NCBI GenBank assembly: GCA_017617995.1
Contig: JAFZVE010000068.1
Span: forward strand, 38,723 to 102,722
Direction: 5' to 3'
DNA: 64,000 nucleotides
Origin: Clostridiales bacterium
GTDB lineage: Bacteria; Bacillota; Clostridia; Saccharofermentanales; Saccharofermentanaceae
This document shows, piece by piece, positions 41,509 to 51,068 of the stretch. The position numbers were made by a program, and so were the translations under genes. Position 1 is the first letter of the stretch, and every line of letters begins with the position of its first letter. The notes beneath the pieces are model-generated. The model worked only from the letters and a program-made list of their open reading frames with translations, was not told the origin of the DNA and did no database searches.

Positions 41509-42393
41509 ATGAAAAAGAGAATTCTCGTAATCACACTGGCTATGGCACTCGTTATGACATCTGCCTGCAACTCGAAAAAGAGCGATAAGTCAGACGACGC
41601 AAAGAAGAAAGAAACCTCAGAATCTGCAGCCGATGACGCGGATGAAACCGCTGAACAGGCTTCGAAGGATGCGGAAGGTACTTCCGAAGGCACCCCGGAA
41701 GAAACCACGACGGAAGCTGCGACTGAGGCAAGTACTGAAGAATCGACAGCGGCAGACACCGAAGAAACGACGGAGGCCACCACCTCCGAGACAACCGAGG
41801 CCACTACCTCCGAAACAGAGGAAAGAGACGAGACTGCATATGTCTTCGATCTCAGTGAAATGACAGCTGAAGAGATCGCCGATCTCTGCGACAGCCTCAC
41901 TACAAGAAAGATTCCGCAAATCGGTGATACCGTCGGAGACGTACAGAAAACATACTTTGATGTTGAGCCCTATACCTTCAAATCCGGATTTGAAGGAAGG
42001 TACAGCAAGTCCGACAAAGACAATATCAACGTCATCTTCTTAAGCGGTGTTTTTGTTGATGAAGATCCGGAGATCCTCGAGACCCGCGTGGACAGGATCG
42101 ATCGTTTCGGAACAGGACTCGTCATGGATATCTATGATCGCGCCAAGGCCGAAGAATTCATCCAGATCATGAAGGAAAGACACCCCGTTCTCGAACAAAA
42201 GCCGGATGGAAGCTGGAGAGCCGAAGACTTTGTCGTCGGCATTACTCCGACCGATTTCTTTACCTGGGATAACGGCGTGCACTTTCAGATCGCTTACGGC
42301 GAGAACAGTGACTGGTACGAGTCCGTATCCGGTTTCTTCGGATTCGGCTTTGATATCGATTTAGATGAAACATCAGAAACCACGACTGCTTGA
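41509..42393 (+). CDS. Lipoprotein with Glu/Thr-rich linker
   Basis: The 294-residue protein has a lipobox (MTSAC at about residues 17-21) after a basic-hydrophobic signal, so it is lipid-anchored. A Lys/Asp then Glu/Thr-rich linker (about 25-120) is followed by a globular C-terminal domain of about 165 residues (YVFDLSEMTAEEIADL, VQKTYFDVEPYTF, SVSGFFGFGFDIDL) that I do not recognise. GGAGG sits seven bases before the ATG at 41509; the frame is open 16 codons further up. Confidence 0.8.
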   Translation: MKKRILVITLAMALVMTSACNSKKSDKSDDAKKKETSESAADDADETAEQASKDAEGTSEGTPEETTTEAATEASTEESTAADTEETTEATTSETTEATTSETEERDETAYVFDLSEMTAEEIADLCDSLTTRKIPQIGDTVGDVQKTYFDVEPYTFKSGFEGRYSKSDKDNINVIFLSGVFVDEDPEILETRVDRIDRFGTGLVMDIYDRAKAEEFIQIMKERHPVLEQKPDGSWRAEDFVVGITPTDFFTWDNGVHFQIAYGENSDWYESVSGFFGFGFDIDLDETSETTTA

Positions 42394-42439
42394 TAACATC
42401 AGAATCGAAATATAGATAGCACGATGTATAAAAACAAAT

Positions 42440-42478
42440 CTCCATGCTGCAAGGTGAAGTAGCATGGAGAGTTTTTGT
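42440..42478 (+). terminator. Rho-independent terminator of the lipoprotein gene
   Basis: CTCCATGCT / AGCATGGAG stem, 12-base loop, then AGTTTTT. Confidence 0.88.
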
Positions 42479-42501
42479 ATCTTGGAGAAGGGGACAGGAC
42501 T

Positions 42502-43479
42502 TTAACCTGCAGACAGGACGCTCAGGATGATGCCGGTAAAGATGATCGCGGCGCAGAAAAGACGGTACGCGATGCCTTTCTCATGGAAAACGAATTTACC
42601 GCCAATGATGGTGACGAAGCAGGCACTCTGTTTGACGACGGTCATGACTGTGATGCGGGAAGATGGGTCGGCGTTTGCGATGAAGAGCGAGGCGTCACCG
42701 ATGACAAACATGATGGCCATCAGCCAGATCCAGCCGTTCTTAAAGGCAGAAGGACGGATCTTCGTGCGGGTGACCAGTACGTAGAGGATGTATAGTCCCA
42801 GCAGGAAGAGCATATACCAGAACTGCATCTGGGAACTGTTGATGTCCTTCATGAGGATCTTATCAAGAAGGGCCGAAACGGAATTCAGGACACAGGAGCC
42901 GAAGGCCAGGAGTACGAAACGGGTACGGCTTTCGCCTGGCGTCGTTTCGGGAATGTTCTCGGAAGATTTCTTCGGAGCAGATTCTGAGGCTTTTTCAGAA
43001 GACTTCTCTGAAGCCTCCTCGGTGATTTCTGTATCTTTCATATCTTCTGTTTCTGTCTTATTGTCGTGCTTGCCGACGAACTGGAACTTCAGGGCAAGAA
43101 GACCGAAGGCGACAAGTGCGAGACCGAGCATCTGGTTCCACAGGAGGACTTCGTGTAGCACGATGACACCGAGGAGTGTTCCGAGAAGGACACGTGACAG
43201 ATCGAGTACGCCGTAAAGACTGACGGGAAGGTGTTTCAGAGCGTGAAAGCCCATCATCCAGGCCAGGAAAATGGAGAACGACTTGATGAGGATCAGGCCG
43301 TACTGCATGTGATGAAGTCCCATGGCCGAGGGTGCACGCGGCGTGACGATGAGAAAACCGATCAGGGTATAAAGAAGCAGCACTTCCATAACGGAATTGC
43401 GGTCCATCGCTTTTTTCTTACTGATCTCGCGGCCGCCTTTAAGAAGGCCGTATACCAGCGTCAGAAGGATCCAGGTCAT
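42502..43479 (-). CDS. EamA/DMT-type transporter
   Basis: The 325-residue protein has about ten hydrophobic segments in two halves, as in drug/metabolite transporters of the EamA kind, with a hydrophilic Ser/Glu/Lys-rich insertion (about residues 140-185) between the halves. The substrate is unknown. The start at 43479 has GGAG nine bases upstream; the open frame extends 82 codons further, but that region is low complexity and non-homologous. It is divergent from the propeller-protein gene. Confidence 0.75.
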   Translation of the reverse strand: MTWILLTLVYGLLKGGREISKKKAMDRNSVMEVLLLYTLIGFLIVTPRAPSAMGLHHMQYGLILIKSFSIFLAWMMGFHALKHLPVSLYGVLDLSRVLLGTLLGVIVLHEVLLWNQMLGLALVAFGLLALKFQFVGKHDNKTETEDMKDTEITEEASEKSSEKASESAPKKSSENIPETTPGESRTRFVLLAFGSCVLNSVSALLDKILMKDINSSQMQFWYMLFLLGLYILYVLVTRTKIRPSAFKNGWIWLMAIMFVIGDASLFIANADPSSRITVMTVVKQSACFVTIIGGKFVFHEKGIAYRLFCAAIIFTGIILSVLSAG

Positions 43480-43739
43480 GTCATATCTCCGGATAAATGA
43501 GAGTGGAGCCGGACGCATCTCGAAATAGAATCGGACTTGCGAGAAACCGGCCGAAGAAATCATAGTACACCGAAGGGATCCTTGTAAACTCTGGTTTTCT
43601 TGATTTTTCGCCGAAAAAAAGCCACGGGCTGACTCGATGCAAGTGCTTTTTGTGCATGTTATCGGTATCGGAATAGAAATCTTTGTGTTAGTATATGAAA
43701 ATATGAACGTATAGGACATCGACATGAGGCGGGAGTAAT

Positions 43740-45644
43740 ATGGGAAAACCGGAAAATGTACGATATACGAATCAGTTTTACAGACCGCGCCGTGTGAATA
43801 ACAACGGTCTTTACATCCTGTTTCTTGTCACTGCGGTCCTCGTGGTGACAACGATCATCCTTGCCGTCGTGACTCTTTCCAAGTCCAAGAAGAAATTAAA
43901 GAATGAGACAGATTCCAGTTCCGGACAGTCTGTCGTTACCGATGTGAACGGGCAGACGGTCGATCCGTCGGGCATCATTGTTATGACCCCGACCCCGACC
44001 CCCGCGCCGTCGATCGAGTCTTATCAGAATCCTCTGCTCTATCCGGCTACGGCGAAGATGGATGTCCCGATCGGGACACCGGAGGATAAGTATTCTCCGT
44101 CCGGCCGTGGCACGACTCAGGTCGTATATAACGATACCGATACCGTAAGCGGGTATCAGCGTGCAGATGAGATTCATCTGGGCGATCCGCTCTACTATCA
44201 GCAGGTGGGCGGTATCCTTACTTTCCGTGGTACTAACTTCAGAAACTGCGCTTCGTGGGGAACCTTTTCCCTGGACCCGTCCAAAGAAGATCACCTGACT
44301 CAGGTGTGGGAATATGACAATATCGGCACACTGAAGTCTTCTTCTTGGTCGTGGAGCTGGTTTGGTACCGGCTGGACAGGCCAGCCTCTGGCAGTGAAAT
44401 GGCCATACGAGACGCAGCAGCTGATGAATCTCTATCCGGAGAAGAAGAGCAAGCAGGGTCTTACGGAGGTTATCATCGCGGCGATGGACGGCTATGTCTA
44501 TTTCTTCGATCTCGATGACGGTCAGAAGACGCGAGATCCGCTCAAGGTCGGTGCGACCATCAAGGGCACCCCGGCTGTCGACCCGAGAGGATATCCGCTT
44601 CTTTATGTGGGACAGGGAGACGATAACGGAGAGAAGGGCCAGATCGGCTTCCGTATCTTCAGCCTTCTGAACTTCGATCTTCTGCATTTCCAGAACGGTT
44701 TGGATTCCCGTGCTTACAGATCGACATGGGGCGCATGTGACTCCTCTCCGATCATCTGCGGCGATGCCGATACACTCATCTATCCGAATGAGAACGGCAT
44801 GATTTATACTGTCAAGCTCAATACCCAGTGGAATCCGGGAACAGGAACGATCTCCATCGATCCGCAGACCATCGCGTACAAGTATATCTTTGACGGAGTG
44901 GAGGGCAAGCAGCTCGGCATCGAGAGCTCGATGGCGATCTACGACCATTACGGATGGTGTACGGATAATGCCGGTAACCTCATCTGCATCGATCTGAATA
45001 CGATGAGCATGATCTGGTCCAGAAGACTGGATGACGACTCGGACGTGACTCCGGTCCTCGAAGAAGATAACGGACATCTGTATCTGTATACCGGTACCGA
45101 GGTCGACTGGCAGAGAAGTGAACTGGATTATCAGGGCGCATCCTACACATACAAATTTGATGCCATGACCGGTGATGTCGTATGGCAGACCTCCCAGTCC
45201 TGCTACACACATAACGGCGAGAACTCCGGCGACGACGTCAACGGCGGTATGCTGGGCACACCGGTAGTCGGCAAGGGTTCCATCTCAAATCTGGTCATCT
45301 TCTCGTACTGCATGACCAAGGGTCTTTATAGCGGAAACATCGTCGTGGCCTATGACAAGACGACGGGCACCGAGGTATGGAAGTATCAGATGAATATGTA
45401 CTCCTGGAGTTCGCCGGTCGACATCTATGACGAGAATGGTAATGCCTACATCCTGATCTGCGACAGTATCGGACAGGTCCATCTGGTCGATGCCGCGACA
45501 GGCAACCGTCTATGCTATATTCGTATGACTCGTTCGGATAATCCGGACGCTCAGCATAACACAGAATCTTCACCGATCGTAGTGGACGGCATGATGGTCG
45601 TCGGCACCCGCGGTCAGTCGATTATCGGGGTGAAGATCTCATGA
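43740..45644 (+). CDS. Membrane-anchored PQQ-like beta-propeller protein
   Basis: The 634-residue protein has a basic N terminus, one membrane segment (about 24-48), a Pro/Thr linker with TPTPTPAP (about 82-95) and a C-terminal beta-propeller with repeated blades (for example DGYVYFFDLDDGQ, GNLICIDLNTMS, GNIVVAYDKTTGTEVW). This is the quinoprotein/PQQ-like repeat fold, with no evidence for PQQ itself. It would stand outside the membrane. GGCGGGAG precedes the ATG. It overlaps the next gene by ATGA. Confidence 0.82.
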   Translation: MGKPENVRYTNQFYRPRRVNNNGLYILFLVTAVLVVTTIILAVVTLSKSKKKLKNETDSSSGQSVVTDVNGQTVDPSGIIVMTPTPTPAPSIESYQNPLLYPATAKMDVPIGTPEDKYSPSGRGTTQVVYNDTDTVSGYQRADEIHLGDPLYYQQVGGILTFRGTNFRNCASWGTFSLDPSKEDHLTQVWEYDNIGTLKSSSWSWSWFGTGWTGQPLAVKWPYETQQLMNLYPEKKSKQGLTEVIIAAMDGYVYFFDLDDGQKTRDPLKVGATIKGTPAVDPRGYPLLYVGQGDDNGEKGQIGFRIFSLLNFDLLHFQNGLDSRAYRSTWGACDSSPIICGDADTLIYPNENGMIYTVKLNTQWNPGTGTISIDPQTIAYKYIFDGVEGKQLGIESSMAIYDHYGWCTDNAGNLICIDLNTMSMIWSRRLDDDSDVTPVLEEDNGHLYLYTGTEVDWQRSELDYQGASYTYKFDAMTGDVVWQTSQSCYTHNGENSGDDVNGGMLGTPVVGKGSISNLVIFSYCMTKGLYSGNIVVAYDKTTGTEVWKYQMNMYSWSSPVDIYDENGNAYILICDSIGQVHLVDAATGNRLCYIRMTRSDNPDAQHNTESSPIVVDGMMVVGTRGQSIIGVKIS

Positions 45645-46108
45645 AGAAACAGTCGGCACATGATGTGATCTGGATGCACGAGGCATTGTCTATGAGCGAG
45701 AAGAAGCATGATTACAAGGACATCGTCTTTATCGAGACGGAACTTTCCGGTTACAGACGCGGCAGCCTTCGTGCGGCGATCGATCTTATGTCCGGACGAA
45801 TCTCCTGGACCGACACACACATGTGGAACAACGACTTCGTACGCGCCCTGAGTCCCGCTGTTGTCGAGTATATCCGCAACGATCTTCCCAATACCGAGCT
45901 TCTTTCCTGGGCGACAGACTATGCCAAGGGCATCGGACACCTGATGGGCTCGATGACCGCATCCTTCCCGCAGGACTGGTCCGTGGAGATCCGCTTTTCA
46001 GACGGAGAGGTTCTGAAAGCCTGTGGTGTCAGCAATTTTCCGAAGCAGTGGAGCCGCTACCGCCAGTTGATCGAAGTCGTCGCTAAGACATCGTTCCGCC
46101 TCCGCTGA
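45641..46108 (+). CDS. Unrecognised 155-residue protein
   Basis: Start overlaps the stop of the propeller gene by four bases, so translation is coupled. The protein is soluble-looking with no signal peptide (MKKQSAHDVIWMHEALSMSE...). I do not recognise a family. A hairpin terminator follows 70 bp after the stop. Confidence 0.6.
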   Translation: MKKQSAHDVIWMHEALSMSEKKHDYKDIVFIETELSGYRRGSLRAAIDLMSGRISWTDTHMWNNDFVRALSPAVVEYIRNDLPNTELLSWATDYAKGIGHLMGSMTASFPQDWSVEIRFSDGEVLKACGVSNFPKQWSRYRQLIEVVAKTSFRLR

Positions 46109-46177
46109 CGTGATTGCTTCGTAAGAAACAAAAGCACAAACATACCCTCTATTAATATATGTCGAGAAATGCCTGCA

Positions 46178-46216
46178 GATCCCTCATCTCTTAGATGACG
46201 GATCCTTTGTTTTTTG
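46178..46216 (+). terminator. Rho-independent terminator
   Basis: GATCC-TCATCT / AGATGA-GGATC stem with one mismatch, then CTTTGTTTTTT. Confidence 0.75.
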
Positions 46217-46259
46217 GTACAATAGTGTGTATCTATTTTTCTAGGAAAGGACAAGCAGC

Positions 46260-46862
46260 GTGGATTATCTGGAGGGACTCTTACTTGGTCGGCTGTGGAG
46301 TGATACGGATTTCGAGAACCGTCGGCATCTGTCTCTCTTCCTGCTCTACGGGATATTTGTAGACCTTCTTGTTATCTATAACTATCTGACCGGTAGTTTC
46401 AATGGTTTGATCACAGGGAATTTCCTTGCGAAGGTCATCATCTTCGTCGTACTGTTCTTCTTCTGTCCGGCGCTGTGCTTCTCCTACTATCGAATGCCCA
46501 TCTGGGGCAAGATACCTGTTCTTGCGGCCCAGCTTCTGAAGTTCGGGGCGCTTACGTTACTGATTACAGCTTGGGCCCGTCCCAAACTGACCGTCTCCTT
46601 TGGAGACCTGAAGGATTTCTTCATCTCATACCTCAACAAGACGCTGGAACGTTTCACGGAGAAATACGTAGATACCGCGGGTACTTTTGCCACGGTACTC
46701 GGCGTCATCTCCGGCGGTGTTTATGTAGTTGTAGTGGTCGTTCTGATCCTCCTTTCCGCCGTTCTGATTCCCGGAATCGTATTCTGTGTCGCGAGGTTCC
46801 TGCAGTACTGGTACGACAAAGTCGTAAGCATGCTGGTGCTGGCAGACTATACTGAAAAGTAA
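46260..46862 (+). CDS. Unrecognised membrane protein
   Basis: The 200-residue protein has about four hydrophobic segments (about 22-42, 55-80, 92-108 and 150-178). It starts at a GTG, with AGGAAAGG upstream and an extended -10 (TGGTACAAT) about 40 bp ahead. It is 17 bp before the nucleoside kinase gene and seems to be the first gene of that run. No family is recognised. Confidence 0.6.
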   Translation: MDYLEGLLLGRLWSDTDFENRRHLSLFLLYGIFVDLLVIYNYLTGSFNGLITGNFLAKVIIFVVLFFFCPALCFSYYRMPIWGKIPVLAAQLLKFGALTLLITAWARPKLTVSFGDLKDFFISYLNKTLERFTEKYVDTAGTFATVLGVISGGVYVVVVVVLILLSAVLIPGIVFCVARFLQYWYDKVVSMLVLADYTEK

Positions 46863-46878
46863 ACGAGGAGAATAGAAT

Positions 46879-47886
46879 ATGGCTAATCTACAAGATAAGA
46901 TCCGGGTTTCGATCGATGACCTGGAAGATATGCTCGGAGTTTTCGGACTTCCCGATTTTATAGCCAGGGCAGAGGCCCGATTCGTCAGGCACACCGCTGA
47001 GATCGCAGAAGAAGTATGCTCCCGCCCGAAGGTGAAGGTCGTATTTGTATCCGGCCCGACTTCCTCCGGCAAAACCACTTTTACCGACCGTCTTGTTTCC
47101 CAGCTTCAGAATCGCGGGAAGAAGGCGATCCGCCTGTCTCTCGATGACTACTATAATCTTCAGGCCTTAAACTTTGACGCGGAGGGCCGCCCGGATTTCG
47201 AGAGCGTGGGTACGCTTGACATGCGCCTCGCGAGCATGGACCTGGCCAGACTGGTCAGTGGCGATGCGGTTGTCCCGCCGACATTTGACTTCAAGATCCG
47301 GCAGAGAGTCGAATCGGACAAGCCGGCACTCTCGATCGGTAAAGACGGCGTTGTTGTCGTGGAAGGATTACATGGACTCTGTGAAGAGACGACTGGAAGC
47401 TTCGATAAGGAGCAGTACCTGGGCATTTTCATCATGCCCTATGCGTCCGTCATGCAGGACAGACGCCTTCTCGACAGCGATGACCTGCGCATGCTGCGCC
47501 GTATCGTCAGAGACGTCCGTCACCGTGGCGCCCACGCCCTGACCACCATCGACTACTGGCCGATGATCCAGAACTCAGAGCAGGATTATTACCGCGACTA
47601 CCTGACGCGTGCCGACTACCACGTCAATTCCTTCCTGGCTTACGAACCGCTCGTGATCGCGGCTCTGGCCAGAAGAGATATAGAAGAGGCACTATCCGCC
47701 TACGACCAGGGTATGCTGGCACCGTCTGTCTTCATGGAGAGAAGTAACACGAAGAAGGACTTCGCCAATATTGAACAGGCGGTAGCCAAGGCCAGGATGC
47801 TTGATTCATGGCTGTCCATGATTCCGCAGGCCAGAGAGACCTTCGTTCCGAAGACCTCGATCCTGAATGAATTCCTGTGTCTGTGA
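46879..47886 (+). CDS. Nucleoside (uridine-type) kinase
   Basis: The 335-residue protein has a Walker A GPTSSGKTTFTDRL and the uridine-kinase/PRK signature SLDDYYN, so it phosphorylates a nucleoside or related substrate. Many clostridial relatives are about 550 residues with an N-terminal TGS/ThrRS-like half; this one has only about 50 residues before the kinase domain. AGGAG precedes the ATG. It is followed 16 bp later by metA. Confidence 0.8.
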   Translation: MANLQDKIRVSIDDLEDMLGVFGLPDFIARAEARFVRHTAEIAEEVCSRPKVKVVFVSGPTSSGKTTFTDRLVSQLQNRGKKAIRLSLDDYYNLQALNFDAEGRPDFESVGTLDMRLASMDLARLVSGDAVVPPTFDFKIRQRVESDKPALSIGKDGVVVVEGLHGLCEETTGSFDKEQYLGIFIMPYASVMQDRRLLDSDDLRMLRRIVRDVRHRGAHALTTIDYWPMIQNSEQDYYRDYLTRADYHVNSFLAYEPLVIAALARRDIEEALSAYDQGMLAPSVFMERSNTKKDFANIEQAVAKARMLDSWLSMIPQARETFVPKTSILNEFLCL

Positions 47887-47902
47887 AGGGGGGGAGTAAA
47901 CG

Positions 47903-48838
47903 ATGCCGATACGCATACCAAATAATCTCCCTGCGACTGGGATCCTGGAAAAAGAACGCATCTTCGTCATGACCGAAGACCGCGCCTATACTCAGGATAT
48001 CCGACCGCTTCATCTTCTGATTTTAAATCTCATGCCGAATAAGATTGCGACGGAGACACAGCTTCTGCGTGCGCTCAGTAACTCGCCTCTGCAGGTCAAT
48101 ATCGACCTTCTCTATACGGCATCCTACCATCCGAAGCACACGGCTACCGAGCATCTCATGAAGTTCTATGAGACCTTCGACGATGTGAAGGAACGATTCT
48201 ACGATGGCATGATCATCACGGGCGCGCCGGTCGAACTCATGGAGTTCGAAGACGTGGCCTACTGGAAGGAACTCTGCGAGATCATGGACTGGAGCAAGAC
48301 CCATGTCTACAGCACGCTTCACATCTGCTGGGGCGCGCAGGCCGGTCTTTACCACCACTACGGCATCCCGAAGTACAATCTCGATAAGAAGATGTTCGGC
48401 GTCTTCGAACACAGCATGACCTACACCAAGCCGGTCAAGCTCTTCCGTGGATTTGACGACTACTTCTATGTCCCGCACTCCCGCCATACCGAGGTGAGAA
48501 AGTCGGATATCGAGAGACACCCGAACCTGCGTATCCTGTCCGAGTCCGAAGAGAGCGGCGTGTACGCGATTTCGGATCTTTCGGGAAGACAGATCTTCAT
48601 CACGGGTCACTCCGAGTACGATGTCAATACACTCAGAGATGAGTATTTCCGCGATCTCAATAAAGGTCTTCCGATCGAAGTTCCGAAGAACTACTTCCCG
48701 AACGACGATCCCTCGAAGGAACCGCACATGAAGTGGCGCTCGAGCTCGACGCTTCTTTTCATGAACTGGCTTAACTACTATGTATACCAGGAGACACCGT
48801 TTGATATTTCAACCATCAGCGAGGTCCCGAAAGCCTAA
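47903..48838 (+). CDS. metA: Homoserine O-acyltransferase (MetA fold, probably acetyl-CoA-using)
   Basis: The 311-residue protein makes O-acylhomoserine for methionine synthesis. It has the MetA/HTS fold with catalytic Cys142 in HICWGAQ, and the HxE pair in TGHSEYD. Position 111 is Glu (ITGAPVE), as in Bacillus cereus MetA, which uses acetyl-CoA; E. coli MetA, with Gly there, uses succinyl-CoA. So acetylation is likely. No SAM riboswitch or T-box is seen in front; the gene follows the nucleoside kinase by 16 bp. Confidence 0.93.
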   Translation: MPIRIPNNLPATGILEKERIFVMTEDRAYTQDIRPLHLLILNLMPNKIATETQLLRALSNSPLQVNIDLLYTASYHPKHTATEHLMKFYETFDDVKERFYDGMIITGAPVELMEFEDVAYWKELCEIMDWSKTHVYSTLHICWGAQAGLYHHYGIPKYNLDKKMFGVFEHSMTYTKPVKLFRGFDDYFYVPHSRHTEVRKSDIERHPNLRILSESEESGVYAISDLSGRQIFITGHSEYDVNTLRDEYFRDLNKGLPIEVPKNYFPNDDPSKEPHMKWRSSSTLLFMNWLNYYVYQETPFDISTISEVPKA

Positions 48839-48853
48839 GCGAGGTGATACACC

Positions 48854-49858
48854 ATGATGCAAGCTCCTTTTCTCATTACGGAAACTCTGCTTACCGGCAA
48901 ATGCCCGGCCCGCCCCGACTTCGGTCATAAGGGCACCTTTGGTCGGGCCCTGATCTGTGCAGGTTCACCGGGGATGGGCGGCGCGGCCTATATGGCAGCA
49001 TCTTCGGCACTTCGTTCCGGCGTAGGACTGGTGTATGTCCTCACAGAACAGGAACTGCTTTCGCCACTGATGACACTTTGTCCGGAGGCGCTTGGTCTGA
49101 CTTTTCCCGTGAAGGGAAGAGGCGCCAGCCCCGAGCTTCTCGCCTCTTCGGATGCGTCTTCGTCCCGTCCGGTATCCGGTAAGGGGACAGGTCCTCTTTT
49201 CAGGAACGGGAACCTTGTTGCGGGAGCGGCGCCCTTTGCCAAGTGGTTCGCCAGACAGCTCTCAGAGAAAGACGCGGTCCTGATCGGCCCCGGGATTCCG
49301 CCGGAATCGGAAAGACTGGGTATCATGATCCGGATCGCGGCAGAACATGCCCAGCATCTTGTACTTGATGCCGGCGCCCTTTCCCTGCTGGCGGAGGACA
49401 GTGAGGCGATGAAGATCGTGAGTCTTCGTACCTCCAGAGGTCTGCCACCGGCAGTTCTGACTCCGCATATCGGAGAGTTCACAAGACTTCTTCCGGGCTT
49501 TAAGAAAGGCGACATGCGTCGTGCCAGTGCCTGGGCAGAAGAGATGAACGTGACGCTTGTGCTCAAGAGCCACGAGACGAACGTATTTACATCAGATGGA
49601 AAGTGGTATAGTAATTCTGTGAGCAATACCGGACTGGCTAAGGGCGGTTCCGGTGATGTGCTGGCCGGACTTCTGACCGGATTTCTGGCGCAGGGCATGC
49701 CGGAGGAAACATCTTCCGTCAGCGCGGTCGGGATCCACAGTCTGGCAGGACGTCTCTGTGCAGCGGAGCACGGTCGTCGCGCCATGCTCCCGACGATGCT
49801 CTGGAATTACTACGATAAGTGCTTCACGATGTTGAAGTGGGAAGAAGGTATGGAATAA
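48854..49858 (+). CDS. nnrD: ADP-dependent NAD(P)H-hydrate dehydratase
   Basis: This 334-residue ribokinase-like protein repairs hydrated NAD(P)H. HKGTFGRALICAGSPGMGGAA, TPHIGEFTRLL, LKSHETNV and the ATP/anion-hole motif KGGSGDVLAGLLTG are typical. It has only the dehydratase domain, not the N-terminal epimerase (NnrE) seen in fused proteins. A Ser/Pro-rich insertion (about 90-125) is unusual for the family. It overlaps alr by one base. Confidence 0.9.
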   Translation: MMQAPFLITETLLTGKCPARPDFGHKGTFGRALICAGSPGMGGAAYMAASSALRSGVGLVYVLTEQELLSPLMTLCPEALGLTFPVKGRGASPELLASSDASSSRPVSGKGTGPLFRNGNLVAGAAPFAKWFARQLSEKDAVLIGPGIPPESERLGIMIRIAAEHAQHLVLDAGALSLLAEDSEAMKIVSLRTSRGLPPAVLTPHIGEFTRLLPGFKKGDMRRASAWAEEMNVTLVLKSHETNVFTSDGKWYSNSVSNTGLAKGGSGDVLAGLLTGFLAQGMPEETSSVSAVGIHSLAGRLCAAEHGRRAMLPTMLWNYYDKCFTMLKWEEGME

Positions 49859-51045
49859 TGTTGGATAAGTTTCCGAACCGCTCCTGGGCGGAAATCGATC
49901 TGGATGTCGTGGCTGAGAACATGAAGGAGATCCGTCGTGTGACGAAGCGGCATACGAAGATCATGGCGGTCGTCAAGGCTGATGCCTACGGTCATGGAGC
50001 GATCGAGACCGCAAGAGTGCTCCTCGATAACGGTGCGGATAAGCTCGCCGTATCCATGCTTGACGAAGCGCTTGAACTTAGAAAGAGCGGCATCAATGTG
50101 CCGATCCTGATCCTCGGACATACCGATCCGAGACGTATCTACGAGCTGATCGAGAACGATATCGAGCAGGCTGTTTATTCATTCGAATACGCAAAGGCCA
50201 TCTCCAAGAAGGCCGTTATTCTCGAGAGAACAGCGCGTATCCATATCAAGTACGACACCGGCATGAACCGTCTGGGCTTCCTCGAGGGTGAATCTTCCGT
50301 CGAGGCGATCCTCGCGATCTCCGAGCTCCCGGGCATCGAGATCGAGGGGATGTTCTCGCACTTTGCGATGTCGGATACAGATGACGATGAATATACGAAG
50401 AAGCAGTTCGACTGCTTCATGAGAATGGTCAAGGAACTCGAGAAGCATGACCTGACGATCCCGACCAAGCATATCTGCAACAGTGCAGGCATCATCCGCT
50501 TCCCGTCCATGCATATGGATATGGTCCGCGCGGGCCTTATCGTTTATGGCATGATGCCACAGGGCTGTCCCGAGCCGTATACGGACTTCGAGATCCGTCC
50601 GGCCATGACTCTGAAGAGTTCGGTCGTCCATGTGAAGGAGATCCCGGTCGGGGAGACCATCAGCTACGGCCGTCACTTTAAGACCGACCGTCCGAGTACG
50701 ATCGCCACGATCGCCATCGGCTACGCGGACGGGTATCTCCGCCGCCTCAGCAACCGAGCGCAGGTCCTGATCAACGGACGCCGTGCACCGGTCGTCGGCA
50801 ATATCTGCATGGATATGTGCATGGTCGACGTGACGGACTTCCCGGAGAAGCCGAAGGTCGGCGACGAGGTCGTCCTCTTCGGTAAGCAGAAGTATCACGG
50901 GAAAGAAGTCGAGCTCCCGGTCGAGGAGATCTCCGATCTTCTCGAGACCATCAACTACGAGGTGACCTGCCTCGTCGGCAAGCGTATCCCGCGTGTCTAT
51001 ACCAAAGACGGCAAGATCGTGCAGATGCACAGCTCGATCTGGTAA
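49858..51045 (+). CDS. alr: Alanine racemase
   Basis: The 395-residue PLP enzyme makes D-alanine for the wall. The PLP-binding Lys40 lies in VVKADAYGHG; the second catalytic region IGYADGYLRR and NICMDMCMVDVTD are present. The start ATG overlaps the nnrD stop (TAATG); the open frame goes 13 codons further into nnrD. Together with ddl at 35713 it provides D-Ala-D-Ala. Confidence 0.96.
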   Translation: MLDKFPNRSWAEIDLDVVAENMKEIRRVTKRHTKIMAVVKADAYGHGAIETARVLLDNGADKLAVSMLDEALELRKSGINVPILILGHTDPRRIYELIENDIEQAVYSFEYAKAISKKAVILERTARIHIKYDTGMNRLGFLEGESSVEAILAISELPGIEIEGMFSHFAMSDTDDDEYTKKQFDCFMRMVKELEKHDLTIPTKHICNSAGIIRFPSMHMDMVRAGLIVYGMMPQGCPEPYTDFEIRPAMTLKSSVVHVKEIPVGETISYGRHFKTDRPSTIATIAIGYADGYLRRLSNRAQVLINGRRAPVVGNICMDMCMVDVTDFPEKPKVGDEVVLFGKQKYHGKEVELPVEEISDLLETINYEVTCLVGKRIPRVYTKDGKIVQMHSSIW

Positions 51046-51068
51046 GTAGAAAGATCCCCGAGGCGAAG

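Noticed and set aside
43896..45212. 438-codon minus-strand frame
   Set aside because: Antisense to the PQQ-like propeller gene, no motifs.
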